Of a DNA stretch of 64,000 nucleotides, positions 21,929 through 32,785 are shown piece after piece. The translations under genes and the position numbers were made by a program. Source of the stretch: Crossaster papposus (Eukaryota > Echinodermata > Asteroidea > Velatida > Solasteridae); the NCBI GenBank assembly GCA_037893245.1, contig JBAIAA010000608.1, positions 496,001-560,000 on the forward strand, given 5' to 3'. The notes beneath the pieces are model-generated. The model was not told the DNA's origin. It was given only the letters and a program-made list of their open reading frames with translations, and did no database searches. Every line of letters begins with the position of its first letter. Position 1 is the stretch's first letter.

Positions 21929-22843
21929 CTAGTTGCTGGCGGTCCAGTTTTCCGGTGTTGCGGATTTATCCTTTTGTTCAACAAAAGTACAAGGTTTGAC
22001 GCATTTCAGCGCTTTGTCACCGAAACGCCAATGATACCAACATTCCGAACCTGATCGCGGCAGAGTTTTAGGTTGGTATTTAGGTCTGCTTCGAGAACGG
22101 GAGGAATTTCGATATTTGTTTTGAAACCGTTCCTTAGAACGTTCGCGATTAGGATACATTTGTTCGTGTCCACCTTTTGATTCATTAGAAACGACCAATG
22201 TTTGTACCAAGGCTGTTAATTGCGAAACTTGTGTTTGCAGATTGTCTAATTGCGATTTATAAGATGGGGGTACTACTGTTGACGGTGCAGCTGCAGCACC
22301 TAAAGTAAAAGTAGACACCGAGGACGGAACGGCTACTTCTAGAATCTTATCTGCAATAACGGCTAATTGGTCTAGATCAACTGCGTCACTAGAGGAAACT
22401 AAAATAAGCTGAACATTTTGTGGCAAACGTTGTAAAAATAACTGCCTTAAAATGTTATCCTCCAATAAATTGTTGCCAAGAAGTTGTTTCATACGTCGCA
22501 AAAGTTGAGTTGGTTTTCTATCTCCTAGTTCTTCCGAGATTAATAACTGATGCAAACGTTTTTGTTCCGATTCCGAGGTCCGTTTTATGAGCTCCGTTTT
22601 TAATTTGTCGTACGGATTTGTTTCAGGGGGAGAAATTAATAAATCTCGGATCTCTTGTGCGATTTCGGGTTGCAAAGATGAAACAACGTATGAGAATTTA
22701 GTTGACTGGCTAGTGATTTGGCGAGTCTGAAATTGAGCTTCTACTTGCGCGAACCATATTGTTGGATCACGTGGCCAAAATGGAGGTAATTTTAGGCTTA
22801 CAGCTGCAAGTGGCTCAAATTTGACACTGGGTCCTGCATCCAT
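21929..22843 (-). CDS. gag: Ty3/gypsy Gag-like protein with zinc knuckle
   Basis: Capsid-type protein of 304 residues. The start is set at the ATG at 22843; the frame is open two codons further upstream, from GTG. The N-terminal motif [20 protein letters not shown] is a recurrent opening of Ty3/gypsy Gag in invertebrates. Near the end CWYHWRFGD followed by KCVKPC forms a degenerate Cys/His knuckle for RNA binding. A basic Arg/Ser stretch (SRSRSRPK) precedes it. It ends TASN-TAG, where the pol frame overlaps. It begins 19 bases after the SGNH ORF stop, so re-initiation or leaky scanning would be needed on a shared transcript. Confidence 0.88.
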   Translation of the reverse strand: MDAGPSVKFEPLAAVSLKLPPFWPRDPTIWFAQVEAQFQTRQITSQSTKFSYVVSSLQPEIAQEIRDLLISPPETNPYDKLKTELIKRTSESEQKRLHQLLISEELGDRKPTQLLRRMKQLLGNNLLEDNILRQLFLQRLPQNVQLILVSSSDAVDLDQLAVIADKILEVAVPSSVSTFTLGAAAAPSTVVPPSYKSQLDNLQTQVSQLTALVQTLVVSNESKGGHEQMYPNRERSKERFQNKYRNSSRSRSRPKYQPKTLPRSGSECWYHWRFGDKALKCVKPCTFVEQKDKSATPENWTASN

Positions 22844-22862
22844 GATCACTATTTGTTACTAT

Positions 22863-23582
22863 TTATAATTGTTGCAGCGCAGTGTAGTCAATCATAAATG
22901 AACGATACATTTCCGAAAACCAGCGCTGTTTTAGTTTAAAGTCGCCGTGCAAACCGTCGTACAAGTGTGCGAAGTGGTTTCTTGCGTTGCGTGTTGTTTT
23001 ACCGCGACGAGTTCTCTTTTCCACTTTTCTTATTGTGTTGTGCCAAGACAGTGTTCTCAATACAATTCTACTCTGAGCAATGCTATTGTGTTGTATAATC
23101 CTCTCATTAACGTCGTCGGTTATTGCATTGTGATTACGTTGAAAACCCTGAATGTCGTTCTTTGAAAGGATTGGTACGCGTAGCTTTTTGCTTGCTTGGA
23201 ACTTAGCAAACGACATAGGAGGAATAGTGACAAAAGAAACCAAGGTATTTGGTCTTGCAGATACGATGGCGCCTTTGAAATTGTCCAATTCGGTAAATAA
23301 GCTCTCTGCTGTATGATTAGAAGGCTTCAATACGCGATATTCGTGCGTTATGTCGTATTCAAACTTAGTGAGGTCATTAATACCGGCTGCAAGACGTACG
23401 ACTACGCGATCATTGGCGTTATACGAACTTAATTTGCGAACAGTAGGTCCTACGAGATTATAAATTTTAGAACCGCGTATAACAACAAAATCAACTGTGA
23501 AAGAAAATGCTTTCGGTTCTGGCTTAGAATACTTTGAAAACTTGTGTCCCCTAGAATCGGCAACGAATAAATACCTAATCAT
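22863..23582 (-). CDS. Extra first ORF with SGNH/GDSL-hydrolase-like motifs
   Basis: A 239-residue protein starting at an ATG 34 bases after the 5' LTR, ahead of gag. It has the four SGNH blocks in order: VADSRG (candidate nucleophile Ser10), a Gly in VIRGS (Gly37), AGINDL (Asn69) and YDGLHGD (Asp209, His212). Such enzymes are esterases or lipases; related esterase domains occur in ORF1 of CR1-type LINEs, but I do not know them as a standard part of Ty3/gypsy elements. The reading frame is intact and compactly packed with gag, so it is treated as a component of the element. Fold assignment is from motif spacing only. Confidence 0.7.
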   Translation of the reverse strand: MIRYLFVADSRGHKFSKYSKPEPKAFSFTVDFVVIRGSKIYNLVGPTVRKLSSYNANDRVVVRLAAGINDLTKFEYDITHEYRVLKPSNHTAESLFTELDNFKGAIVSARPNTLVSFVTIPPMSFAKFQASKKLRVPILSKNDIQGFQRNHNAITDDVNERIIQHNSIAQSRIVLRTLSWHNTIRKVEKRTRRGKTTRNARNHFAHLYDGLHGDFKLKQRWFSEMYRSFMIDYTALQQL

Positions 23583-23596
23583 ATTACTCCTTAGGT

Positions 23597-23614
23597 TTTA
23601 TGTCGAGGTCACCA
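23597..23614 (-). other. Putative primer-binding site
   Basis: Two bases inside the 5' LTR the minus strand reads TGGTGACCTCGACATAAA. The leading TGG would pair with the CCA end of a tRNA. The tRNA species was not identified. Confidence 0.5.
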
Positions 23615-23616
23615 GT

Positions 23617-24184
23617 TTTGGTGGTTCGGGGTTATTTTAATGTACTTAAACCAAAAACCACCAAGGTTCATACTAAAATTATAAGATAATAAATAAGTCG
23701 CCTGCCCGAGGCGTACTGGAATAATATATATAATACTTGCTCGTTGGTTTCAGAGGGTTAATGTTAAATTAATACAGGACTTGCCCGCAACTGCCAAGGC
23801 TTACCAAAATAAAGAATGAAAACTCCAAGGGTAACGTCTGTTTTTAAAGTATAGACAACTATGTGGACTCGTCCTCCGTGAGGGGCAAACACCACCTAAC
23901 CAGTATCGGAACCCACATAGTTGGTATATTAAAGCTTGCTATTTACTATATCGACGTATTATTCCAGTCGTGCTCAATCAAATGAAGTTGTCGTCTCTGC
24001 GAGCTGGAGTGGACTGGGTACTCTCACGTAGCGCCTCACGCTTTTATACTGGTGATTACGTAAGGGCCAATTCAGAGGAAAAGAAAAGAAACACATGCGT
24101 CTTCTGCACGCACGAACTATTTTATTTGCTGAATAGTGGTCGCATATTTGGGACCGTTTTAACAAAAAGGAGGAATTCACCACA
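23617..24184 (-). repeat. 5' LTR of the Ty3/gypsy element
   Basis: 568 bp, identical in length to the 3' LTR with one substitution seen. It presumably holds the promoter; no TATA box was confirmed. It is followed on the plus strand by GCACCATACAA, the continuation of the interrupted unit. Confidence 0.9.
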
Positions 24185-24383
24185 GCACCATACAATTGTT
24201 TTTGCTCGTTAGAACCGCGGATGTACTTTGAGCTCTGATTGGATAGAGATTGTACCTGACCTGTGAACTGGGAGGTTTCGCGACTCGCAAATAATTTGTT
24301 TTGCACCGCAGCGAAGGGTTTCTTTTTGTAACACTGACAATTCCACTCTTGAAAGGAGACTCACAAATACAATGTACACAGCG

Positions 24384-24410
24384 CTAGGGTTAGGGTTAGG
24401 AGAAGGGTTA
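24384..24410 (+). repeat. Interstitial telomere-like repeat (unit 1)
   Basis: CTAGGGTTAGGGTTAGG followed by AGAAGGGTTAG. The matching place in unit 6 (61515-61542) has four clean TTAGGG-type units, so copy number differs between units. Confidence 0.75.
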
Positions 24411-25039
24411 GACCAGTGGTTGCGCGAATCAACGTTTCCCAGCGACAAGTATATGTGGGCGGTTCGCGACCGAGCGAAACAATGGTTATGACGACGATGC
24501 TGAATATTTTACTATATAGGAGTAGTATAGTGCCAATGTTTATGGAAGTTCTTTGTTTGTTGTTTTGTATTTTCATTTGAAGCAATATATGGGACAGATA
24601 GAACCCCCTCCTTTGTGGTCATTGTGCTTGCGGAATGGTGTGGTTTCTTTTTAGGTTTTTAGGAGAGGGGGAGGGTGCGTTAGGCAACAATAGTCTAGGG
24701 AGTGTATATGTATGGGGGAACTAAGGGGGGAGTCGCTCGGTCCCATTTCTTGCTAGGTACATGCATTTTGGTTGTGCCAATTCACCTACCAAACTTAACT
24801 ACAGCGAGCGTATAGAACGAAGCAAATTTTTTTTTTTATATTCTAGATGCTCTGGTGCAATCTGAGGCGATATCTGACCACTTTCCTCTGAAATTATGTA
24901 ATCGATTCTACCTCCATTATCGATACTACCGATTTTCAGGAGTTTCGGTTTGTTTTGCAGTGAAATAAGGTTTCCTCAGTAACCCCCCCCCCCCCCACCC
25001 TATCCACCAATGTGGTAGTTATGAGTATTGAGTAATAAG

Positions 25040-25215
25040 GCAAACACGTAAGCCAGACGTCTCATAAGTTCGACGCCTCATAATTATTTAAAGTCCGAAT
25101 TTTTGGACTTATGAGGCGTCGGACCTATAAGGCGTCGGACTTCAGAGCCTTTATTTGGTTGGGGGATGAGATTTTGTCGAACCTATGAGGCGTCGGACTT
25201 ACGAGAGGGTCCAGC
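25040..25215. repeat. Cluster of alternating GACTTATGAGGCGTC motifs (unit 1)
   Basis: Copies of CCGACGCCTCATAAGT occur in both orientations with short spacers, creating stems. Related clusters lie at 49310-49590 (longer) and 62410-62470 (shorter), so the array changes length between units. Confidence 0.6.
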
Positions 25216-25634
25216 TATGATTACAATGCTGCCTTACGTTATTCACAGACCTGACAACAATATAAATTTGTAATAAACTTTTCAGCTAATTTATCAACAA
25301 ATTATGGGTTTTTTGGGGCTGATGTTATTGTCGGATGCATGCAGTGTGCAAGATCAATTCTTCTCACCGCCAATTGTAAACATCCTTAGCGTTGATTCGA
25401 CTAATGATCTTTTATGGACAGAGTGGGCAGCCTGGCGGGACATCGGACTGCTTTATATTTAGCTTTTAACTTCTAGTTTTTTTTAATAGAGCTATGCATG
25501 TATGTGTAACTCAACCCAACAAAATGAGTCGCAAAATGAGTTGACAGCAATCAACGTTTTTGTCCAATTAATATCTGTATAATGTATTAAGGTTAACCCT
25601 TTCAATCCCACCCACTCACAGCTAACAGCGAGTA

Positions 25635-26511
25635 ATGGACCGATCCGGATTTGACCATAAGCCCCGCCCACCTTAGCAACGGCATGGCGACGCCATTACC
25701 TCGGTCAAGTTGCGCTGCACACACGATGTACATGTACATTACAGTCAGTAGGCCTACATGTACGTGTAGGCTAGGCGTAGAACACGTACAACAAAAATGT
25801 TGATTTAAACTTTAGGCGGGGACAAAATTACTATCAGTAAGCTAGCGGGCGAACTAGAAGGATGACCATTATTTTAAGGAACGGTATGAACAGTACATGG
25901 AGGATGGTTAAGTTGCAGTTGGGGGAAATGAAGCATGCATGCATGTCAATTTATATGGACGGTGTTGCTTGGTAAGTCACTACCGGTACTGGAATAAATC
26001 GCGTATTTTGTCACAACAGGATTAAACTATAGCCTAATTAATAGACTGCTATACATGTAGAGCATTACTATTAACTCTACATAGGCCCCTATCGATCCTA
26101 CCTTAAGACTGCACTGTCCTTGACCCTGTTTATCTTCTTGACATTCCCGCCGTTCACGTCACACGATCGAGTTCAACGGTAATTCTCATTTTCGAGATTT
26201 GTTTTGGTATTTAAAGGACAAAAATGATGTCGTAATCCGAGTACCAGCGTGTTATTTACATATTTCATGACCATTTAATGCACATTTTTGACAATTTTTT
26301 TAACTCCATACAGCCGTATTTTGATTGACAAATACGGTGCCTTTTCGTAACGAAGCCATTTGTTTGTGTACACGTTTCTAACCACATGTGATAGTTTGAC
26401 CGAGCTAATGGCGGACCACGCCTGTAGCAACCGTTGCTAAGTTACCTGAACAAAACTCGTAATCGTATTGGTCAATGCGCGCGTAGTGATTGACAGGCCG
26501 GATCGGTCCAT
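25635..26511. mobile_element. 877-bp MITE absent from the sister units
   Basis: The ends ATGGACCGATCCGG and reverse complement are bounded by TA on both sides. Inner inverted segments also match (TTAGCAACGG; GCCATTACCTCGGTCAA against GCCATTAGCTCGGTCAA), giving imperfect terminal inverted repeats over more than 100 bases. Units 2, 3, 5 and 6 read straight through here (GCGAGTAATTATTAAT). A TA flank suggests a Tc1/mariner relative, but the paralogous site differs by a few bases, so the duplication is not proved. Confidence 0.7.
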
Positions 26512-28145
26512 TATTAATGAAGTTCGAATGTGGAATTAGGAGCGTTCCGCTGGGGGCGCTATAGTACCGGTATGTGCATGCGCTTTTTCGACGGCATGCT
26601 CAACGCGCGTTGTATTGTATACACTATACAAAGCGCATTGAACATGCAGTCGAAATCTAAAGAAAGGGTGCTTGGCATCTATTCAACATCTGATGGTTTG
26701 ATCTTGGTAAATGTATACATGTATATGACATTAATACAAATACCTAGAACAGTTGATAGCTTCTGATTGGTCGAGACTCGATCACGCGGAGGGCATTGTT
26801 TTGTAGAAATGGTCCTGGCTTTGAAATATATGAGGACAATTCACTGTTGATTCCCTAAATAAAAAGGTATTTATTAAAGGGAATAACAGGGTGAGGACAT
26901 AGTCATTCACTGTGTGATAACGTACTGGGTAGGGGGTGACCGCCGGTAATAAACCTCGCCTTCGGCTCGGTCCATTGCTATTGGTCATCCCCAACCCGGT
27001 CCGTTATCACGCAGTACTGACCAGGTCCTCGCCCTGTTATGCCCTACATATTCTACGACTTCGAATTCAATTCAACATTTGCCGAGTCACAATTTGTATT
27101 GCAACCACAATCGGCATTCGAGCACGTTCTCATTCTAATCAGTCTACTGCAGCTACGCGCGTGCCACGCACTGAACTGACCAATAATAGTGTGCGCATCG
27201 CTCAAACGCTGGCGCGGAGTACGAACCAACGAACAGAAATTTCCAAAGACGCGTCTCTGAAACGCATCTTTTGAAATGAAATTCTTTTAATAATGTGTTT
27301 GTACAAAATGACAGCATGCCGGAAGGGATAATTTTACAGGGAGCTTTTAATGTCATTAATATACTTAAGCTACATTAAGTAAGCTTTTCAACAATAATTT
27401 GGGCGGCTACTTTTTGGATAACTGCAAATGGTATACTTTAGCTTTAACTTCTACTCTTTTTAAAGAGATGTACATGTATGCATGACTCAACCCAACAAAA
27501 TGAGTCGCAAGTTACCAAAGCTACTTTTGAGTAATAGACCTTTTAAAAATCTATGGCAGCAATCAACGTTCTCGCCCAAATAAAATCTGTATAAAATATG
27601 AAGGTTAAGTCTACCAGAGTGATATATAGGGCTTATGGGACTACCAAAATGAGGAGCAAAATGGATGTGCTGTTTATGCACATTATGCCTGCAGTGGTTG
27701 GCAGACTTCGGGCAAGGATGGACCGCTTCTTAGCTCACCATGTCCTTATCTGATTTTGTAGGAGTTTCAGCTTGGTAGAATGCGACTTAACAAACATTAT
27801 TTACAGTTGAGACCTATGCCTCCGATGTTCCAAAAACCACGCCGACCTTTTACGTTTTAGCCAAATGAATAATGTTTCAGCAAGCATAAATGTACAAATC
27901 ATACGAAATAGAAACATCTTTTTTGTCTTGTTAGAAGTTTGGTTATTAGTTACTGGACTTTTTCTACAGATATCTACACAATTCGCAAAAAACCCACAAG
28001 GCTAGTTCCCACTGTGCGTCTTGGCGCCAATGCTATAGAAAAAGAAGCCGAATGTCTGCGTTGGGGGCGCACTGCCTAAAAAAATGTGATCTTGTCGCCA
28101 TGGCAGATGGTTGATACATCACACGACATCTAAGGACTCATTTAC
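26512..28145. other. Distal part of unit 1: stem-loop region, hairpin and spacer
   Basis: No gene recognised. 26520-26670 contains GGCATGCTCAACGCGCGTTG and a near inverse (CGCATTGAACATGC), then the 156-bp hairpin at 26884 and a spacer conserved in all units. The spacer includes a short frame beginning MRSKMDVLF at 27649 that is kept, with breaks, in other units. Confidence 0.5.
26884..27039. repeat. 156-bp long hairpin, unit 1
   Basis: The left arm starts TAACAGGGTGAGGAC and the right arm ends with its near complement GTCCTCGCCCTGTTA. Stems of about 58 bases enclose a loop with CCTCGCCTTCGGCTCGG. Five units carry this hairpin at the same length. Confidence 0.75.
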
Positions 28146-28395
28146 TCACACATGTTGGAAGATTTTGACTGAGACCTTATCGTCAGCCACCATGAGGCCT
28201 CCGCTTGTCGTGAATGTCAGTTCATAGGAAGAGTGAATCTGCAGGCCACCCGCCCGATGGAGACTCCCTCGGGTGAATAATGATGCACTTCACCGCTGCC
28301 GACTGCATCTTCTTCGATATAAACGCAAATAAGATGTCCCCAGCATCATCGAAACACACGCTAGAGGGTTGTACAGGCTCCCCGTCAAACGATTC
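28146..28395 (-). pseudogene. Truncated TRIM 3' fragment, unit 2
   Basis: Matches the last propeller blades of the TRIM genes (GEVHHYSPEG-like region, DDAGDIYV-like region). It is decayed: several substitutions and a base loss (CAAATAAGATG), and it ends abruptly in ACGATTCGACGATTTTAACG. It lies about 430 bases beyond the stop of copy 2 and is paralogous to the fragments in units 3 to 6. Confidence 0.75.
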
Positions 28396-28830
28396 GACGA
28401 TTTTAACGATTTTAAATTATGTTTGTTTCTGTTTTTGGTGTGTGTGCAATGTTAATTAACTTTTATATAATTATGATTGTTATTGTTAATTACTGGTATC
28501 ACGAAAGTCGTATATTTCGCGCCCCACAGGGTCTAGAGATAGGTGTAGCCTAAAATCGCTGCAACATCAAGATGGACCGATGCCTCTGTTAGTTGTTTAG
28601 TTATGACGAGTTGTTGCCATTCTGCACTGATTGACTCATACTCGCTGGGATATCTTGACAGAGAAAAATATACAGAATCCTCAAACAATCGCAACTAAGG
28701 CTAGTCCAATTGTGCGTCTTGGCATGGTGCCTATGCTAGAAAACGAGGCGGGATTGCTATGAACTGTCTGCCTATTCTGTAGTGTTTAGTGATTACAAAT
28801 GACTAATGAAATCGCGCGATATTTTGTCGC

Positions 28831-30756
28831 TTACACCCGCTGGAAGATCTTAACTGACTCCCCATCAGCCACCACGAGGTCACCGCTCGGTGTGAATGTC
28901 AATCCTTGGGGAAATGAAAGTCCGCGAGCTACCTGCCCGATGAAGACTCCCTCAGGTGAATAATGGTGCACCTCACCTCTGCCTTTGCCGCCTGTTACAT
29001 CGACAATAACGGAAACATAGATGTCCCCAGCATCATCGCAACACACGCCAAATGGTCGTACGGGCTTCCCGTTAAACGATGTACTGACATTAAACACCTC
29101 ATCTCCCGTATAGGTAGTGCAAATCAATTTCCTCTTGTAGAAGTTTGTGAAGATCAAGCGTTCCCTAATCCCGATGGCCAAATAGCCCTCAATCACGTCA
29201 GGTGAAATGGTTGTAATCAAGGACCCATCCAGTTGGTGGAGAGATATCACCTTTCTCATTATGTCTAACACTGCTATCCGATTCTTCTTGTCCACAGCAA
29301 TTTCACACAGATAACTATCTGAATCAACGTCTACATCGCCCTGTGATGGTGCAAACTGGCGAATGAAGTTTAGACTGGAGTCAAACACCTTTACGTGCTG
29401 TTCATCAGTGACCAGAAGTAGGTCATCAGAGGTCGCAGCTAGTCCGCGAGGGTAATTCAACCTCTGCATACCAGCACATGCTTTATACTCTCCACTGGGT
29501 GTAAACATTGTCAGATTCCCTTTGCAATAGTCAATAACGGCTATGTTACCATTGGTTAGACACCCGACGCCCGATGCACCCTCAAATTTTTCATCTCCTG
29601 GCCCACACTTGCAAAACTCTTTTTTGAGCTGCCATTTTTCTTTCTGAAGTACTTTGCCCAGGTCTGTATCTGCCACGACATCTTGACATTTGACCCCGAT
29701 AAATGAAAGCTCATGCTGCGCATTCTCCAATTTAAGCTCCCCCTGGAACTTCAAGTTGTGCATCACCTTTGGTTTGAGGTCCAAAAGCTCAAAGTCGTCA
29801 GCTTGCCGCATCAAGTCGTCGACTGTCGCTACGATTTGCTCAGCCTGCTCCATCTTGTCACGGTTGCTTTCCTGGACTTCCTTAAACTTCCTATCTCGTT
29901 CTTCTCCAATTTGTGTTACTTTGTCTCGGAGAAGGCGAGATTTGTCTCTGATCTTTGCAATCTCTTCTTCCTCTTTGGCGGTAATGTCTTTACAAGCCCG
30001 GGCCACCATGATTCTTAATCTGTTCCTGGCATGCGTCAGAGAAGCATCGGCGACTTTGAATTCCTTTCGTCTCCTGTCGAATCTTTGCAGAATCTTGCCG
30101 ACGTCCTGACGGTACGATTGTATGGCATCTCCGACTTCTCTGTATTTATGCTCTGCTGTTCGATGATCTAACGCAGCACATTTACCACACACCAAGGTCT
30201 TACATGTCTCGCAGTAAAAACAGAGATCCTGGTTAGTGTGCTTGTTGCACTGTGGAGTATCTTTCTTCCGGGGAGCCATCGGTGTTACATCGAGTCTGTT
30301 TTGTTCTTTTCCAATGATCCGATGGTTTCTTGTGGATTTGTTCCGCTTGTGGGCTTTTTGGCATTTGCTGCAGATTATTTTACAGCAGTCTAAGCACCTG
30401 GAGACGGCTTCTAATCCCTCGTCACATTCCTCACATGTTGGAGCATCTGCTGGTGAGTGTCTAGCTAGCAACTGCTCCTGCTTGTTGAATTCATCAACGA
30501 GGGAACTCAAGAAAAAGCTGCTGGGTAGACTCTGCAATCCAGTGTCTGGTACCGCAGTGGCCCGCCTGCAAACCGGGCAAGGAATCTCGTCTGCATTGTG
30601 TGGCTGGCTGCCGATGAGCTCGTGCAGGCAGTTCAGGCAGAAGCTGTGCAGACAGTCCAGCAGCTTGGGATCGGTGAAACGACAGCAACAAATCGGGCAT
30701 TCCAGGTGTCCTCGACTGATCGTACCCAGCATGGATTTGGCTGAAGCTTCCGCCAT
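28831..30756 (-). CDS. TRIM-NHL E3 ubiquitin ligase, copy 2 (intact, 641 aa)
   Basis: Single exon starting MAEASAKSML. RING zinc ligands are C20, C23, C35, H37, C40, C43, C60 and C63. B-box 1 lies at about 108-136 and B-box 2 at C170, H173, C182, C185, C190, C193, H198, H203. The coiled coil covers about 208-325 and the NHL-type propeller about 385-641. It is predicted to act as a cytoplasmic ubiquitin ligase that dimerises through the coiled coil; the target is unknown. Propeller variants: DEKFEGAS, DYCKGNL, DIMRKV, TNFYKRK, IVDVTGGKGRG. The conserved downstream AATAAA is lost in this copy. Upstream class B. No defect seen in the frame. Confidence 0.92.
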   Translation of the reverse strand: MAEASAKSMLGTISRGHLECPICCCRFTDPKLLDCLHSFCLNCLHELIGSQPHNADEIPCPVCRRATAVPDTGLQSLPSSFFLSSLVDEFNKQEQLLARHSPADAPTCEECDEGLEAVSRCLDCCKIICSKCQKAHKRNKSTRNHRIIGKEQNRLDVTPMAPRKKDTPQCNKHTNQDLCFYCETCKTLVCGKCAALDHRTAEHKYREVGDAIQSYRQDVGKILQRFDRRRKEFKVADASLTHARNRLRIMVARACKDITAKEEEEIAKIRDKSRLLRDKVTQIGEERDRKFKEVQESNRDKMEQAEQIVATVDDLMRQADDFELLDLKPKVMHNLKFQGELKLENAQHELSFIGVKCQDVVADTDLGKVLQKEKWQLKKEFCKCGPGDEKFEGASGVGCLTNGNIAVIDYCKGNLTMFTPSGEYKACAGMQRLNYPRGLAATSDDLLLVTDEQHVKVFDSSLNFIRQFAPSQGDVDVDSDSYLCEIAVDKKNRIAVLDIMRKVISLHQLDGSLITTISPDVIEGYLAIGIRERLIFTNFYKRKLICTTYTGDEVFNVSTSFNGKPVRPFGVCCDDAGDIYVSVIVDVTGGKGRGEVHHYSPEGVFIGQVARGLSFPQGLTFTPSGDLVVADGESVKIFQRV

Positions 30757-32052
30757 CTTGTCTCACCAAACCTGCACATAGGTATTTTAATAATATCAAT
30801 CACCTAATTTAATTGAGATTTTGCTGTCTAATCCTTCCTAGTGTACAGTAGTTTCTTTCAGAAACTTTGAGCTCCTATCAGCAGGACCGGAATACCTTTA
30901 CCGATCGGCAGGAAATCGTGTGACCGTTTCAATCCCAAACTACTTCTCTACATGATTGTTGTAATTTAGGCACGTTATAAAGTGTTTTCGGATAAATACT
31001 TACCGGTAGGCCCCGTCTTCTCCAATTCTGTCATAAAATACAATTAAAGGTAACAAAACAGCACTTTCTCAATCATTAAGAATCGAAACTGCCATATTAT
31101 TATGAAATATACCTCAAGCAAGTGAATAATGGTCACAAGCATTAAAAAACAAACATGACGCCTGTATGCTGTCATCAGAGTTTTAAAAAGAATCTACGAT
31201 GTTCGGCTGACCATCGTCAGAACAGCATCAACTTCCGCACATTTCCCCCGGTTACACACTCGTGAACATTTCCCCCTAGTCTAGCTTTTCTAGCATCTGT
31301 AAACACAAAATTAAAGCAAACAAAAATAAGGCGCAAATGTTGTACATGTAAATCGCTTTATGGTCCTTATGGGGTGAACCAACAACCATGAACATGCACT
31401 GTGGCCAAACACCGCAGGTCGTATTAATACAAACTAGCAAATGCTATAATTATAGGAAGTACAAGCAAAAGGCAAAAGCATTTACTTGGGGGTAAAAGCA
31501 TTAAGGAAAAGCAAATGATTGAATTCGTATGAATACAAATATAACTGTGTAGGCCCTATATGCACAGCCCCGTCAGCGCACGCTGTGTGTGTGGCTGTCT
31601 GTACGTACAATGGACTCTATTGTTATGAACCACTCGGCTGTGCGATCAAAATGCAAGTACAAAGCATTTGCCACCATTTCTGTCAGCAAATGCTCAACAG
31701 TAAAACTGACTTGCCGTCCATACTTACTGTGGACATTCCTTTGCGTTCATGTAGTTAAGAAAAACGAAGATTTTTTGTTTACTCGCACTGTGAACATTCT
31801 TTTAACCCGATTTTGTTTTATAGTGAACCCCTTAAGTGTTCCTCTTTATTTTGGGACAGGTAACCCTAATTACCTCATAAAGCTGTGGACATGGGTAAGA
31901 CAACAAACCGTTCAGTGGTCCTCAAATGTGTATCCTTATGGAGACTCGTGTACAAAATGTTCAGAAAGTGAAGCACGTTTTTCAAAATGCTCCTATTTCA
32001 ACCACAATTAATTTCCTGGGTTGAAATTTCGACTCAATATACCCTATATTGT

Positions 32053-32095
32053 ACCCTAACCCAAACACTAACCCTAACCCACATCCTAACCCTAG
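32053..32095 (-). repeat. Interstitial telomere-like repeat (unit 2)
   Basis: ACCCTAACCCAAACACTAAC followed by CCTAACCCACATCCTAACCC: degenerate CCCTAA units on the plus strand, conserved at the same place in units 3 and 5. Confidence 0.75.
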
Positions 32096-32785
32096 TTTTG
32101 GCGTAATTTGAGAAAAAATCCAAAAATCTATTTCGTGAAATTACTTGTGGAGACCTATTCATCTATAGAAATTACCACGTCGAGACCATTTGACTCCCAT
32201 TGCCCCAATTGTGTTCAGGTCTCCACAGGGTACCGAATTTCAGTGAGAAACTCTCTTTCTGGATCATGTGGGCATCTTTTGTTAACAGGTCCACAAAGTA
32301 AATGCAGGCTAAGAGCAAACACACTTGATATTACCCAATCATGTCTCACACACCCGGAAACTCCGGTTTTATTTTCAACTTCGTAAAATAACCATGTTGC
32401 AACAATAAGTAACAACTAAACACCTACCTTAATTCAATTGCTACCGGTGACTCGTCACAATTCCAAAATTTGCCGTCTTTTAGTTAGGTTTTTGTCAGTT
32501 ATTGTCCATAGGTTTTCGACCACTTCGCATATACATGTATAAAGGCAAAGCAATAACGCACTCTCAACTGGCGACTGTACGCTTCGAGTTAAAACCAGTG
32601 CACTGAACAAACACTGGGTAGTATTTCTCATACCCGGAAAAATGTACTTGCATTTTTCGATGCACAGCTAAAGTTCACAAGTTGAAAGTTACAAAGGCGC
32701 GCACTTCCTGTTGGTGACTGCATTGTGCTACTATGTACAATGGTTATGGTGTTTTTTATGGAAGTTGTTTGTGTACATTTTTAGT

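Larger units (their letters stand above)
18173..24184 (-). mobile_element. Near-intact Ty3/gypsy LTR retrotransposon with extra SGNH ORF
   Basis: A 6012-bp element on the minus strand: 5' LTR (23617-24184), primer site, SGNH ORF, gag, pol, 3' LTR (18173-18740). Both LTRs are 568 bp and I found only one difference (GGATTCG against GGACTCG), so the insertion is recent. The flank GCAC is present on both sides (18169-18172, 24185-24188). The paralogous empty site near 61305 reads GTCGCACCATAC without duplication. All three frames are open. The pol domain order (protease, reverse transcriptase, RNase H, integrase) places it in Ty3/gypsy. Confidence 0.93.
24189..25634. other. Class A upstream sequence of unit 1, continued
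   Basis: Paralogous to about 61310-62880 in unit 6. No gene is seen. It holds a TTAGGG-like patch (24384-24410), a C tract (24981-24995) and the GACTTATGAGGCGTC motif cluster (25040-25215). Confidence 0.6.

Noticed and set aside
24384-24410. A true chromosome end at the TTAGGG repeats
   Set aside because: Only a few units are present and normal sequence continues on both sides.
31519-31758. 79-codon frame MNSYEYKYNC... and its counterparts at 39009 and 53962
   Set aside because: The reading frame changes between units through indels, so no coding constraint is visible.
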